In this document: positions 32,261 to 40,552 of the stretch, in pieces
Numbering within the stretch: the first letter of the stretch is position 1
How the letters are laid out: each line of letters begins with the position of its first letter
Source: Oligoflexus sp.
Lineage (GTDB): Bacteria; Bdellovibrionota_B; Oligoflexia; Oligoflexales; Oligoflexaceae
Assembly (NCBI RefSeq): GCF_035712445.1
Contig: NZ_DASTAT010000055.1
Coordinates: forward strand, 1 to 64,000
Reading direction: 5' to 3'
Length of the DNA: 64,000 nt
Translations under genes and position numbers: made by a program
Notes under the pieces: model-generated
Told to the model about the DNA's origin: nothing
The model's database searches: none
The model's input: only the letters and a program-made list of their open reading frames with translations

Positions 32261-33100
32261 TTAGAGCGTATCGAGAATGGATTGCGTTTCCTTGATGCAG
32301 AGCACGGTTTCCGGCTTCACGAATTGCGGCACGAGGTCATCGGCCAGATATGCTGTGAAGTCAGCCACCGTCTGCTCGGCCAAGGCTTTCGCATCAGCGT
32401 TGCGTTTCAGTTCGATCAGAACGGAAAGTTTGCGGCGATAGTTTTCGCAGAAAAGATTGCCCGGGGCATTGTCAGGATAAGCTTCCGCTTCAATCGCGGA
32501 GTCGATGAGCTTCAAGGCTTCCTCGGGATTATAAAGTCCGCCCGGGATGCCCTTGGCTTCCGGATTCGACTTCACCGCCGCCTTCACGCGCTTCACGCCG
32601 CCGCCTTCATAGATCTCGCCACCCGGCGCAGCGAGGCCCTTATCAAAGGATTCATTCAGCTTGGCAAGGTTTGCGAGGCGTTCGATGGCATTGGAAACCT
32701 CGGCTTCACGGGTCAGGCAGTTCGCGCGGAAATACCAGTAGACCGGCGATTGGAAGCCGAGATTGGTGGGATTGATGGTTTCCAGAGCCTTGCGCCAGCA
32801 CTCACCCGCCAGGGCTTTGCGCTCCTTCCGGTCAGCGTCCACGTTCAGGCTCAGGTACGCGTTGATTTCGTAAAGATAGGAACGCGCGATATATTCGGTC
32901 GCACGAAGCTGATCGTTCGAACCCTTGGCGCTTTGTGCGGCCAGCGTTTGAAACGCGGCGCGCGCGGCTTGAATTTTCTCCCGGCCTTCAGCTCTTTGCG
33001 CAAACAGGGCATCGGCTTCCGAAAAGTCGACGGCCTTGACCTGCGTGGTGGAGCCAAGTGCAAGGGCGAAAACAAATGCGTACATGGGCCTTGTGAGCAT
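32261..33100 (-). CDS. Secreted alpha-helical protein, unknown function
   Basis: A 279-residue protein with a cleavable signal peptide (MLTRPMYAFVFALALGSTTQVKA) and AGGGGAC before the ATG. The mature part looks all-helical with TPR-like spacing (FQTLAAQSAKGSNDQLRATEYIARSYLYEI, cited as RATEYIARSYLYEI). It has four cysteines (GECWRK, ANCLTR, FCENYR, LCIKE) that could form two disulfides. No family recognised. A good sigma-70-type promoter lies upstream, so it is its own unit. Periplasmic location is likely. Confidence 0.75.
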   Translation of the reverse strand: MLTRPMYAFVFALALGSTTQVKAVDFSEADALFAQRAEGREKIQAARAAFQTLAAQSAKGSNDQLRATEYIARSYLYEINAYLSLNVDADRKERKALAGECWRKALETINPTNLGFQSPVYWYFRANCLTREAEVSNAIERLANLAKLNESFDKGLAAPGGEIYEGGGVKRVKAAVKSNPEAKGIPGGLYNPEEALKLIDSAIEAEAYPDNAPGNLFCENYRRKLSVLIELKRNADAKALAEQTVADFTAYLADDLVPQFVKPETVLCIKETQSILDTL

Positions 33101-33148
33101 AAAGTGTCCCCTTCGAATTTGGAAAATGTATGGAGTGAACCTTCCCGC

Positions 33149-33177
33149 ACTCTAAGGAGGGGCTTCCGTTCTGTCAA
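33149..33177 (-). promoter_or_regulatory. Sigma-70-type promoter of the secreted protein gene
   Basis: On the reverse strand, the consensus TTGACA (33177-33172) and TAGAGT (33154-33149) are separated by 17 bases, about 50 bases before the start codon. Confidence 0.7.
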
Positions 33178-33257
33178 TTCAGAAGGATGGATACAACGAT
33201 TCGGTGGGTTTACTTGCCGTGGCGAGAGAACGAAGGCTTGACCGTGAACCTTGCGAA

Positions 33258-33277
33258 AAGGGGGCCTTTGCCCCCTT
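33258..33277 (-). terminator. Terminator after the hibernation factor gene (probably bidirectional)
   Basis: AAGGGGGC (33258-33265) pairs with GCCCCCTT (33270-33277) over a 4-base loop. On the reverse strand the stem ends in TTTTC. On the plus strand a looser T-rich stretch follows. Confidence 0.7.
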
Positions 33278-33306
33278 CTACATATTTTTCGAGGCCCTAA
33301 ATTTTT

Positions 33307-33690
33307 TCAACGGGCCGGAGTGAATTCCTCTTCGACAAAATCATCGGCAGGGTTGGGCGGCATGGGAGCCGCGACGTCTGCAAAGGGATCAGGCTTTCCG
33401 TTGCGCGCCAGCATTCTGTCTTTTTCGCGCGACAGCTGACGGTGCAGGTTGTCCATCAAAAGATCGAGCGACTTGTACATGTCTTCGCTTTGCTCTTCCA
33501 CTTCCACAGCGGCGTTGTTGCGAGCGTGAAGACCGATATGAACCTTATGCACGTCGGCTTCTACAGAAAATGTCACATGAATAGGATTCGAGGTCTGAAT
33601 GAGGCTTTCCATTCCCGCCATTTTTCTTTCGACGTCATATTTCAAAGCATCCGAGCTGTTCATGTGGCGGAAGTAGTAATGGAAGTTCAT
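33307..33690 (-). CDS. hpf: Ribosome hibernation promoting factor (HPF/YfiA family)
   Basis: A 127-residue protein. Residues 1-98 match the HPF/RaiA beta-alpha-beta fold: MNFHYYFRHMNSSDALKYDV, VTFSVEADVHKVHIGLHARN and a regular helix DMYKSLDLLMDNLHRQLSREKDR (cited as DMYKSLDLLMDNLHRQL). The family binds the 30S subunit decoding channel and silences ribosomes in stationary phase. The tail is Pro/Asp-rich and short, so it lacks the dimerising C-terminal domain of long HPF. The ATG at 33690 has GAGG 7 bases upstream. Terminators flank the gene on both sides, so it is monocistronic. Confidence 0.9.
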   Translation of the reverse strand: MNFHYYFRHMNSSDALKYDVERKMAGMESLIQTSNPIHVTFSVEADVHKVHIGLHARNNAAVEVEEQSEDMYKSLDLLMDNLHRQLSREKDRMLARNGKPDPFADVAAPMPPNPADDFVEEEFTPAR

Positions 33691-33803
33691 AAAATACCTC
33701 ATCATCAAAAAGTGGGGCTTAATTCGTGGCCGGCAACAGGTCCGTGTCCACACCTTGGTCAAAGCAAGATTCGGCCCATTCTCAAGACGCGGAAATAATA
33801 AAG

Positions 33804-33832
33804 AAAAAACGGCCTGGGGAAAATCCAGGCCG
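33804..33832 (-). terminator. Intrinsic terminator after the lytic transglycosylase gene
   Basis: On the reverse strand, CGGCCTGG (33832-33825) pairs with CCAGGCCG (33817-33810) and is followed by TTTTTTCTTT. Confidence 0.9.
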
Positions 33833-33885
33833 CGTGATATGCAGCAAAATACTGTAGGATTTCAAGCTAGCTCTGGCGCAAGCTC

Positions 33886-34845
33886 CTAAAGTGACTCGTC
33901 GGAACCTGCCGATTGTTCAGCGATATTCCGTCGAAGTGACCTTTCCTTGTGCTGGCCGTGAACGCGTAGGGCCGCCAGGAATTCTGCATAGAAGTTACTA
34001 CTCGCAAAACCGAAGCTCGGCGAACGGTAATCCTCGATGATATCGCTCAGGCGATTGCTACCCGTCTGAACGACGGCGCGTTTCATACCCCCGAGTCCAT
34101 GGTTATAGGCTGTAATCGCCAGGGGCCAGTTGCGGAGTTCATTATAGTTCTGCTGAAGGACGCGAGCGGCCGCGCGAGTGGCCTTGAGCGGGGAGTTCCG
34201 CTCGTCCACATGCCGATTCACGCGGATATAGGCCCGGGCCGTATTGGGCATCAATTGCCAAAGGCCTGAAGCGCCGACCTTGGAGCGGGCTTTCAGGTTG
34301 AACATGGATTCCACGAACACAAGCCGGGTGAGTTCCGGAGGCAGTCCGTGATCGCGGAAGATCCGTTCCATCTGGGGAAAATACAGTCGCGAGGTACGGA
34401 AGGCTTCCTTGAAGGTATCGGAAAGACCCCCCTGACTCCGCAGCGTGATGCGGCCCTGCAAAAGGCGCTGGCGCGTGGCCGGGGTATTACAGGCGTTCCA
34501 GATCGAGGCCGCCAGCGCATGCTCATCGCGCATCGCGGGCCCACGTTCCTTGAATCCCTTCAGAGTTTCCCCGTAAAGGCGCAGGGTGTTTTCAATCAAA
34601 CGATCCGCACCGGGACTGTCGACGTTTTCAAAGCCCTGGGAGCGCAGCTGGATGACGCCCAAAATCAGGCTCAGGTCATCCTTATCGTGAATCACGATGT
34701 GATGGCTCGGATACTTTGCGAAGATTTTCTCCCAGAACTGCACGCGCGGCTCCAGAATCGGTGAAGACGGGAACGCCGCATGGGTTCGCGCCTCCACAGT
34801 CCAGGGCAGCCACAGGCAGAACAGGGCTGTTCTTATATATCTCAT
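33886..34845 (-). CDS. Lytic transglycosylase (SLT domain, MltD-like)
   Basis: A 319-residue periplasmic enzyme with signal peptide MRYIRTALFCLWLPWTVEA. The SLT domain covers about 160-290. The catalytic glutamate is E179 in VFVESMFNLKARSKVGASGLWQ (cited as VFVESMFNLKARS), followed by GLWQLMPNTAR and AITAYNHG. These enzymes cleave the MurNAc-GlcNAc bond to anhydro-products during wall remodelling. There is no LysM repeat, unlike full MltD. GAGAGAG precedes the ATG. It is followed by a clean terminator. A role in septation, secretion insertion or prey invasion cannot be chosen from sequence. Confidence 0.92.
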   Translation of the reverse strand: MRYIRTALFCLWLPWTVEARTHAAFPSSPILEPRVQFWEKIFAKYPSHHIVIHDKDDLSLILGVIQLRSQGFENVDSPGADRLIENTLRLYGETLKGFKERGPAMRDEHALAASIWNACNTPATRQRLLQGRITLRSQGGLSDTFKEAFRTSRLYFPQMERIFRDHGLPPELTRLVFVESMFNLKARSKVGASGLWQLMPNTARAYIRVNRHVDERNSPLKATRAAARVLQQNYNELRNWPLAITAYNHGLGGMKRAVVQTGSNRLSDIIEDYRSPSFGFASSNFYAEFLAALRVHGQHKERSLRRNIAEQSAGSDESL

Positions 34846-34893
34846 GGTCCACTCTCTCTTCCCAAAGATGGATCGTCTCGATCAGATCGGACT

Positions 34894-35334
34894 TCAATGC
34901 ATCAGGCTTGCGCTCGCCACTTTCTTGCGGGCGGGTGCCGGGGCCTTTTGCGTCGCCATGTCGGCGACGTTATGCTGAAGGTCCTGGATCATACTCCGAA
35001 TCTCTTCCAGGCGGACGCTCTGGATTTGCGCATCAGTAGGTTTTTCCAGGGACGCGCGCACGGTTTTCTTGAATTGGTTTTCCCAGTAAGCGTAGCACTG
35101 GCCGCTGTAGTATTCGCGAAGGCTCGGATTATCGTATTGCGCATGTTTACGGCCGTAGTAGTCACCGTAGATGAAGCCACCGACAAGGCCCACGAGGGCG
35201 ATGACGAAGCCGAGCAGATAAAGGGTGAAGGCGACCAGACGCTGCTCATGAGCATCAGGCAGACGGTCACGGAAGCGGAGCGCGGGAGTCTCGGAGGAGG
35301 ACAGAACTTTTGGAAATTCCTGATCTTGCTGCAT
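34894..35334 (-). CDS. Small single-pass membrane protein, unknown function
   Basis: About 146 residues from the ATG at 35334 (MQQDQEFPKVLSSSETPALR), with AGGAG upstream. One strong TM helix (FTLYLLGFVIALVGLVGGFI, ending in GDYYG) is followed by a Tyr-rich stretch (DYYGRKHAQYDNPSLREYYS) and a helical segment with a likely coiled coil (LEEIRSMIQDLQHNVADMA). The tail is Lys/Ala-rich. No family recognised. The upstream in-frame extension has no ribosome binding site and unlikely composition. It lies 48 bases before the lytic transglycosylase gene on the same strand, so the two are probably co-transcribed. Confidence 0.7.
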   Translation of the reverse strand: MQQDQEFPKVLSSSETPALRFRDRLPDAHEQRLVAFTLYLLGFVIALVGLVGGFIYGDYYGRKHAQYDNPSLREYYSGQCYAYWENQFKKTVRASLEKPTDAQIQSVRLEEIRSMIQDLQHNVADMATQKAPAPARKKVASASLMH

Positions 35335-35574
35335 GGTGAAAACAATCTCCTGGTTAATGGGGAATCGTTGAAAAAATTGAATTGAAAATGCGGGTGAATG
35401 CAGCAGGAGATGGAGAGAAAGGCAACCCTGTTCAGAAGGCATGTCGAACGGGCTTTTAGTAAATGTTTTTTGGGGAAAAGGATAGAAAAAAAAGAGCCGC
35501 TCCGTTGCTACGGGCGGCCGTGCGAAGTTCAGGCGAAAAGGCTCAAGACTTCAGCGAATTCACAGTCCGGGCGT

Positions 35575-36441
35575 TCAAGGCTTCAGCCAACTCGTGGTCA
35601 CCGTGAAACGACCGACGTTGTTATTCCACTCGTATTCATCCATGATCGCCACGTAAAGGCGTGTGGCGCCCTGCGGCACGACAAAGGCCTGCATGGTTCC
35701 GCTGCTGTCCTTCCCGTCACCGATGAAAAAGATCTGACCCAATGCCGGAGCCAAGGTCTTGAAATTACGCTTTTCAGCCGTGCCGAAGTCAAGGCTCGCC
35801 GGCATGCTCGGCTTCTGACTGGGCACCGCGGCATCCAGGAAAATCCCGATCAAACTATTGATAGGCGCCGTGGTCATCGCAATCTTGTTCACATTGCCAA
35901 GGGTATGCTTCACAACCTTGGCGCCGATCCCGTCCGCGTTGGATTCCTGGCCAGCCTGCGCATCAAAGGTGATCCGTCCGTCCACCTTGAAATAAAGGGC
36001 CGTCCCGGCCTGCAGACAGGCGGTATCGGTCGGCATCACCTGGGTCGGCGCATTACGGGGCGCGCGATCGCTGCTGTTCGGATAGGCGATGGTCGTATTG
36101 TTCGGCATTCCCGCCAGGAACGGATTGGTGGCTGAATTGATTTGAAACTGCGGGGTGCAGTTGGTCAGCACCGGAACTTTTTTGGGTTCCTCGGCCGGCG
36201 TGTAAATGATGGTATCCGAACTGCCTTCGACGGGACGATTCCTTTCGAGCACGACCGAACCGAGCACGCTGATATCCTCGCTGCGCACGCCGCTTGCTTC
36301 AGCAGGCGCTTCGACCTCGGGTATGTGTTCTTCCGGTGGAGCAGGATTCACGCGATCGGTCCCGCAGGAACCCAGCAGCGTCCCTGCCAGGCAAAGGCCT
36401 ATCGTTCGTGCGAAACGCACGGCGAAATTGAATAGACTCAC
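35575..36441 (-). CDS. Predicted lipoprotein, unknown function
   Basis: A 288-residue lipoprotein starting at GTG with GAGGAAGGGG upstream. The lipobox is LGSC with C26. A Pro/Glu-rich linker (NPAPPEEHIPEVEAPAEASG) leads into a beta-rich domain with the phrases TALYFKVDGRITFDAQAG and ATRLYVAIMDEYEWNNNVG (both cited in part). These recall the galactose-binding/PA-IL-like lectin pattern (ALYFKVDG...LYVAIMD), so sugar binding is conceivable. That is a loose resemblance only. It has its own leader and is not obviously part of an operon. Confidence 0.75.
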   Translation of the reverse strand: MSLFNFAVRFARTIGLCLAGTLLGSCGTDRVNPAPPEEHIPEVEAPAEASGVRSEDISVLGSVVLERNRPVEGSSDTIIYTPAEEPKKVPVLTNCTPQFQINSATNPFLAGMPNNTTIAYPNSSDRAPRNAPTQVMPTDTACLQAGTALYFKVDGRITFDAQAGQESNADGIGAKVVKHTLGNVNKIAMTTAPINSLIGIFLDAAVPSQKPSMPASLDFGTAEKRNFKTLAPALGQIFFIGDGKDSSGTMQAFVVPQGATRLYVAIMDEYEWNNNVGRFTVTTSWLKP

Positions 36442-36661
36442 GATGGTCCCCTTCCTCTAACGTTCGCGCTAACATCGGTAAGAATGGGAATAACCTAAGC
36501 CTTTAAACCTTACATTTGGGAAAGTAAAAAATACCTCAAAAAGAAGTTCGGCCTCGGGCCTCGAAAAAGCCAAAGGACCCGGGTGGATAAACCCTGCTTT
36601 CAAGACGCCGGATAAGGGAGCCGAATGAATGGTAAGGACTGCAAGGCATTGAGAGGACACC

Positions 36662-37033
36662 ATGACCATCGACGAGGACATTTTGCATGAAGTTCAGCAA
36701 AGTCTAGGCCGCTGCGCCAACCACAGCAGCTTTTTCGATCGCTTTGGCTCCAACTTCAAGGCGGGTCAGAGCCCCGTGGGAGGTCGGCAGCCGCGACTCT
36801 TGAAAGACGACCTGACAAGGCTTCTGATGTGCGCCAGGGACCCCGATTTCGCATCCCGGCCAGGGGCGGTCGCGCTCAACGTTCCCCCGCAGCTCTCACG
36901 TTTTTGGATTGATGCCCTGATGACGACGGTTCGCGAATTCGACGATAAGTTCACGCCGGAACTGGAACGCAAGTGGCGAACGGTTCTGATCATGGGGCTG
37001 GCATCTTCGGGTAAGGTTAAGCTTCCTGCTTGA
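36662..37033 (+). CDS. Small globin-like protein apparently lacking the heme-binding histidine
   Basis: A 123-residue cytoplasmic protein. The segment NVPPQLSRFWIDALMTTVRE followed by FTPELERKWRTVL recalls the G and H helices of bacterial globins, in which (I/V)PPxLYxxWxxxLxxxVxExDxxF is usual. SSFFDRFGSNFKA could be the B helix. In globins the proximal histidine sits about eight residues before the PP; here that position is a proline (RPGAVALNVPP), so heme ligation by the usual residue seems impossible. Non-heme globin-like sensors are known in stress regulators. The assignment is from memory of the family pattern. Its last 17 bases overlap the convergent kinase gene. Confidence 0.6.
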   Translation: MTIDEDILHEVQQSLGRCANHSSFFDRFGSNFKAGQSPVGGRQPRLLKDDLTRLLMCARDPDFASRPGAVALNVPPQLSRFWIDALMTTVREFDDKFTPELERKWRTVLIMGLASSGKVKLPA

Positions 37034-38804
37034 GGCGGATCACAAACCTGGCGCCACCCTTGAATTCCTTATCAAGGGTGATCGAGCCGCCGTGATCGTG
37101 AATGATTTCCCGCGCAATATAAAGGCCGAGGCCCGTGCCCTTGGACTTGCCGAAGGTGGCAAAGGGCTGGAAGAGCGTTTTGGCGAGTTCCGGGGGAATG
37201 CCTGGACCGCTGTCGGTGATTGCGATTTCCACCCACTGGCCGTCCACTGGCTGCGATGCGATGCTGATCTGCCCGCCGGCTTTCAGGATTTCCAGCGCGT
37301 TATTGGTCAGGTTGAAGATCACGCGCATGAGCTTGGCCTTATCCACCCGGACGTTCCCCGGATAATTGAAGCTCGTGCTCAGGGTGACCTTATGCCTTTC
37401 CGTTTCGGCCTGCAGCATGAATTCGATTTCATTCAGCACTTCGTTGAGGGGCAGAATTTCAAAGCGGAATTTCTTCTCGCCCCGCGCCACGCTCAGGAGT
37501 TCCTCGACCATCGTGATACAGCGATTGGCCTGATTCCGAATGATGGTGCAGACGCGTTCCACCTGGTGTTCCGACATCTGATCGCGACTGCCGAGCAGCT
37601 CGGCGCAGCCGATGATGGCCGAGATAGGGTTTTTAAGGTCATGGATAATGGTACTGGCGACCTGGCCGATGGCGGCGAGGTTTTCCGAGCGCTTTTTCTC
37701 TTCGATCAGCTGCTTGCGCATGATCAGCGAGAAGATCTGGGCGCCGATGATCTGCATGAAGGCAAGGTCTTCGTAGAGAAATCCGCCCGGCTTATTGAAA
37801 ACTTCCAGGATGCCATGATTGATATTGGTATTGTGCAGGTCCATGGACTGATGAATGGGTATCGCGAGAAGGTTATTGAGCGGCGTGTCCACCTGCTGCG
37901 TGACCTGCTCCAGGTAACTGTCGTTCCTGCTGAGGCTGTTGACGATCACAGCCTTGCCTTCCTTCAGAAGGTTTTTCAGGTAAATGCTGTCGAGTTCATC
38001 GCGCGTCCAGTGGCTTACCTTACGGCCTTCCTCGACCTGCGCGGCATAGGCTTCCCAGCTCTTGTTCTCGCTTTGAATCATAAGGCAGCCGACCTTGGCG
38101 CCCACCGCGGCCACGGCCTTGCGGATCACGGCGCTGATGAAGTCGTAAAGGTTGGAGGATTCGTTGACGGCTTTTTCCAGTTCGCGGATCACTTCCAGCT
38201 GATCGAGCTTTTGCTTCAGCCGAACCTGGGTATTGGAAAGATCGCGGATGATGCGGGCTTTTTCCTGGTAAAGGTAGGCGGATTCGATAGCCACGGCAGC
38301 CTGCGAGGCGAAGGCGATGCTGAAAGTCTCGTCAGCCGGTTCGAAGTCGCCATCATGTTTATTCAGGAGCTGAAGGCAGCCTATCGTCTTGCCATCCAGG
38401 TTCGCCATCGGCACGCAAAGGATATTCCGGGTGCGATAGCCGGTGGAACGGTCCACATCCGGGTTGAAGAGAGGGCTGTTGTAGGCATCGGGAATCAGAA
38501 TGGTCTGACCCAATTCAATGGTCCGACCAGCCACCCCTGCCCCACGCGGGAAACGGATGATTTGGCTTTCGCCCAACTGGACCTTCGACCAGATTTCATC
38601 CCGCTCCTCATCCAGCAGGAAGATACTGCAGCGGTCAGCATTCAGCGCCTTGCGGCCCTGGTCGGCGATATAGACAAGAAGGTTGTCCAGGTTTTTCTCA
38701 AGGCCCATGAAACGACAGACATCGAGCAGCTTCAGGAGCTGATCGAGACTCGGCATGTGCGAGTCGCTGAGTCTTGGGACATTTAGAATCTTGGCTTCTG
38801 ACAT
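37017..38804 (-). CDS. Soluble histidine kinase with two GAF domains
   Basis: A 595-residue cytoplasmic kinase. The first GAF domain (about 35-180) has FLLDEERDEIWSKV and RNILCVPMANLDGKTIGCLQ (cited as NILCVPMANLDGKTIG). The second GAF lies at about 205-365 (NNLLAIPIHQS). A HisKA H-box follows with H388 in STIIHDLKNPISAI, then an HATPase domain (FNLTNNALEI, DSGPGIP, KGTGLGLYIA). No TM helix is seen, so it senses an internal signal such as a cyclic nucleotide, redox state or nitric oxide. A CHASE2 cyclase lies 3 kb away, which makes a cyclic nucleotide an attractive but unproven ligand. There is no neighbouring response regulator. Confidence 0.92.
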   Translation of the reverse strand: MSEAKILNVPRLSDSHMPSLDQLLKLLDVCRFMGLEKNLDNLLVYIADQGRKALNADRCSIFLLDEERDEIWSKVQLGESQIIRFPRGAGVAGRTIELGQTILIPDAYNSPLFNPDVDRSTGYRTRNILCVPMANLDGKTIGCLQLLNKHDGDFEPADETFSIAFASQAAVAIESAYLYQEKARIIRDLSNTQVRLKQKLDQLEVIRELEKAVNESSNLYDFISAVIRKAVAAVGAKVGCLMIQSENKSWEAYAAQVEEGRKVSHWTRDELDSIYLKNLLKEGKAVIVNSLSRNDSYLEQVTQQVDTPLNNLLAIPIHQSMDLHNTNINHGILEVFNKPGGFLYEDLAFMQIIGAQIFSLIMRKQLIEEKKRSENLAAIGQVASTIIHDLKNPISAIIGCAELLGSRDQMSEHQVERVCTIIRNQANRCITMVEELLSVARGEKKFRFEILPLNEVLNEIEFMLQAETERHKVTLSTSFNYPGNVRVDKAKLMRVIFNLTNNALEILKAGGQISIASQPVDGQWVEIAITDSGPGIPPELAKTLFQPFATFGKSKGTGLGLYIAREIIHDHGGSITLDKEFKGGARFVIRLKQEA

Positions 38805-38870
38805 GAATGAGCTTCCTCGTGCCTATCTCCATTCTTCCCGACTGCAAACAAAAGAACCAGAGGTTAAAAG

Positions 38871-38898
38871 TTCCCAGCTGCCGCCCTCATGCTATAAT
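38871..38898 (+). promoter_or_regulatory. Extended -10 promoter
   Basis: TTCCCA (38871-38876), 16 bases, then TGC-TATAAT with a perfect -10 at 38893-38898 and an extended TG. It lies 27 bases before the start codon of the secreted repeat protein and inside the 5' region of the divergent kinase gene. Confidence 0.7.
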
Positions 38899-38925
38899 AC
38901 GCCCAAGGCAGCGAGGAGTTTACGC

Positions 38926-39708
38926 ATGCGCATGATTCTTGGTTTTTTCTGCAGTTTCCTTCTGGCCGTTCCGGGGGCGCGCGCATCCTGCGATGCCTAC
39001 AAAGAATATGTAACGGCCTATCATTATCTTCTGGATAAAAAAGCCATAGCCTTCACCAAGGATCAGGCCTCACGCACGGCCATGAGCGTGGCCAAAGGCT
39101 GTGATGGCTCGGCAGCCCGCTTCATTCGGGTCTTTGACCTGCTCATCAATGCCCGGCTGACCCTGGATAACGCCTCGAATATTGCCCAGGAGATCGCGCG
39201 CCAAGGCGATGATAGCGCGGAAAATTTCGTGGAGGTTTTCAAGGCGGCCTATCTGGAAAAGTACCTCGATCTTTCCCTTCAGGATGCTTTGAACCTCGCC
39301 CGCTCGCTCAGCGGCAAAGGTCCCTGGATTCGGAGGGACTATGGGGCGATCGTGGATTTTTGCTTAAGCCCCAAGGGCCTCGGTCTTTCCAAGCCGGATT
39401 GCGCGACCCTGGCCCGTGATCTGACGCTTATGGGCGAAGACGAACCCGCGCGTTCATTGGCGGAACGTTTTATCGAGCTTCTGGAATTTTTGAGAAGCCA
39501 CAAGGAAGGCCCCCAGCTGACCACGGGCGACGCCCTGGCTCTGACTCGGGAATTGATGGCGATCAGCCCGGATGCGGGACGCAATTTCATTCCGGGCTAT
39601 AAGTTTGCGCGCGATAAAAATGAACTGGGGCTCGATCGGGTGAAAGCCGTGGGCTTCGCACGGCAGCTGACCATGTTCACCAAACCTTCGGACTCAGAAG
39701 CGAAGTGA
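38926..39708 (+). CDS. Secreted helical repeat protein, unknown function
   Basis: A 260-residue protein with signal peptide MRMILGFFCSFLLAVPGARA and a GAGGAG site. The mature part holds about five degenerate repeats of roughly 45 residues. Each pairs a phrase like DNASNIAQEIARQGDDSAEN with one like FVEVFKAAYLEKYLDLS; other copies read DQASRTAMSVAKGCDGSAAR and GDALALTRELMAISPDAGRN. Such repeats make a superhelix used for binding. No named family recognised. The promoter lies directly upstream. The 3' end overlaps the convergent gene by 15 bases. Confidence 0.8.
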   Translation: MRMILGFFCSFLLAVPGARASCDAYKEYVTAYHYLLDKKAIAFTKDQASRTAMSVAKGCDGSAARFIRVFDLLINARLTLDNASNIAQEIARQGDDSAENFVEVFKAAYLEKYLDLSLQDALNLARSLSGKGPWIRRDYGAIVDFCLSPKGLGLSKPDCATLARDLTLMGEDEPARSLAERFIELLEFLRSHKEGPQLTTGDALALTRELMAISPDAGRNFIPGYKFARDKNELGLDRVKAVGFARQLTMFTKPSDSEAK

Positions 39709-40446
39709 GTAGGCAAAGCCCGGGACCCAGCTGATCCTGGGCTCCAGCGGCTGGGCGTGGGACACTTCGGGCAATAAAGTCAGCTCCGCCACAGGCCCGT
39801 AAATCCGCTTTTTATAGTCCTGCTGCTGATCGTAGTTGGTGATCCAGGGATGATCAAAGACCAAAGGCAGGAAAGCCATGACAGCCGCGACTCCGGCCAC
39901 GGCTTTCACCTTGTCGTTTTCTTCCGGTAAAGACGTGATGGCGATCGCCCCGGCGAAATTCGTGAAGGCTGCGATATATTGCACGCGACGCATCACATAG
40001 GCGGGAAAATAGAGTGCCTCCTCTGCCCGTCTTTCCTTGGCCAGGCTTTGTTCCTGGGTTTTGTCACCAAGGGCCGCGATGTCCTGCTGCGCTGTGCGAT
40101 AAGGCGTATACATCGCCCCTAGACCGAAGGTCCCGACCAACCAACCCAGGCCGATTCCCGAGGCGATGGCCGCGGCTTCCTTGCTTTTTGCCTCTTTCAT
40201 ACTCATGGCGCTGGCTCCGGCGAGGAGCGTGAAAAAAGCAGGGGCCTGCAAAACGAAATGGGTCCGCGCGCGTGACTTGCTTTCCTGATTGGCAAGCGTC
40301 GCGAGTCGCTGGCTGGCCCGCGGCACCACCAAAAGCTCGGGATACTGATAGCCTTCCTTGGGCGCTGGAGCCTGGGCCTGAAGCGGTCCACCGCCGAAGG
40401 CGAGAAGGAGCCCCAGGGAAAAAATTCCAGCTTTTGAATTTTTCAT
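39694..40446 (-). CDS. Envelope protein with several hydrophobic helices, unknown function
   Basis: About 250 residues from the ATG at 40446 (signal-like MKNSKAGIFSLGLLLAFGGG). The mature part has at least three hydrophobic segments (FFTLLAGASAMSM, IASGIGLGWLVGTFGLGAMY, and VKAVAGVAAVMAFLPLVF), separated by polar loops, and ends in FAYSLRF. It may be an inner-membrane protein or, given the terminal phenylalanine, a poorly recognised outer-membrane protein. No family found by eye. The gene's last codons overlap the end of the convergent repeat-protein gene. Confidence 0.7.
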   Translation of the reverse strand: MKNSKAGIFSLGLLLAFGGGPLQAQAPAPKEGYQYPELLVVPRASQRLATLANQESKSRARTHFVLQAPAFFTLLAGASAMSMKEAKSKEAAAIASGIGLGWLVGTFGLGAMYTPYRTAQQDIAALGDKTQEQSLAKERRAEEALYFPAYVMRRVQYIAAFTNFAGAIAITSLPEENDKVKAVAGVAAVMAFLPLVFDHPWITNYDQQQDYKKRIYGPVAELTLLPEVSHAQPLEPRISWVPGFAYSLRF

Positions 40447-40552
40447 ACACGCTCCGCTTGCTGTCAGGCTCATTCACGAAGTAGCATTTCTACTTGTTAC
40501 CAGGATAAGTTGTCCATACCCCAAGATCAATGTTCTTTTACCCGGAGCACGT

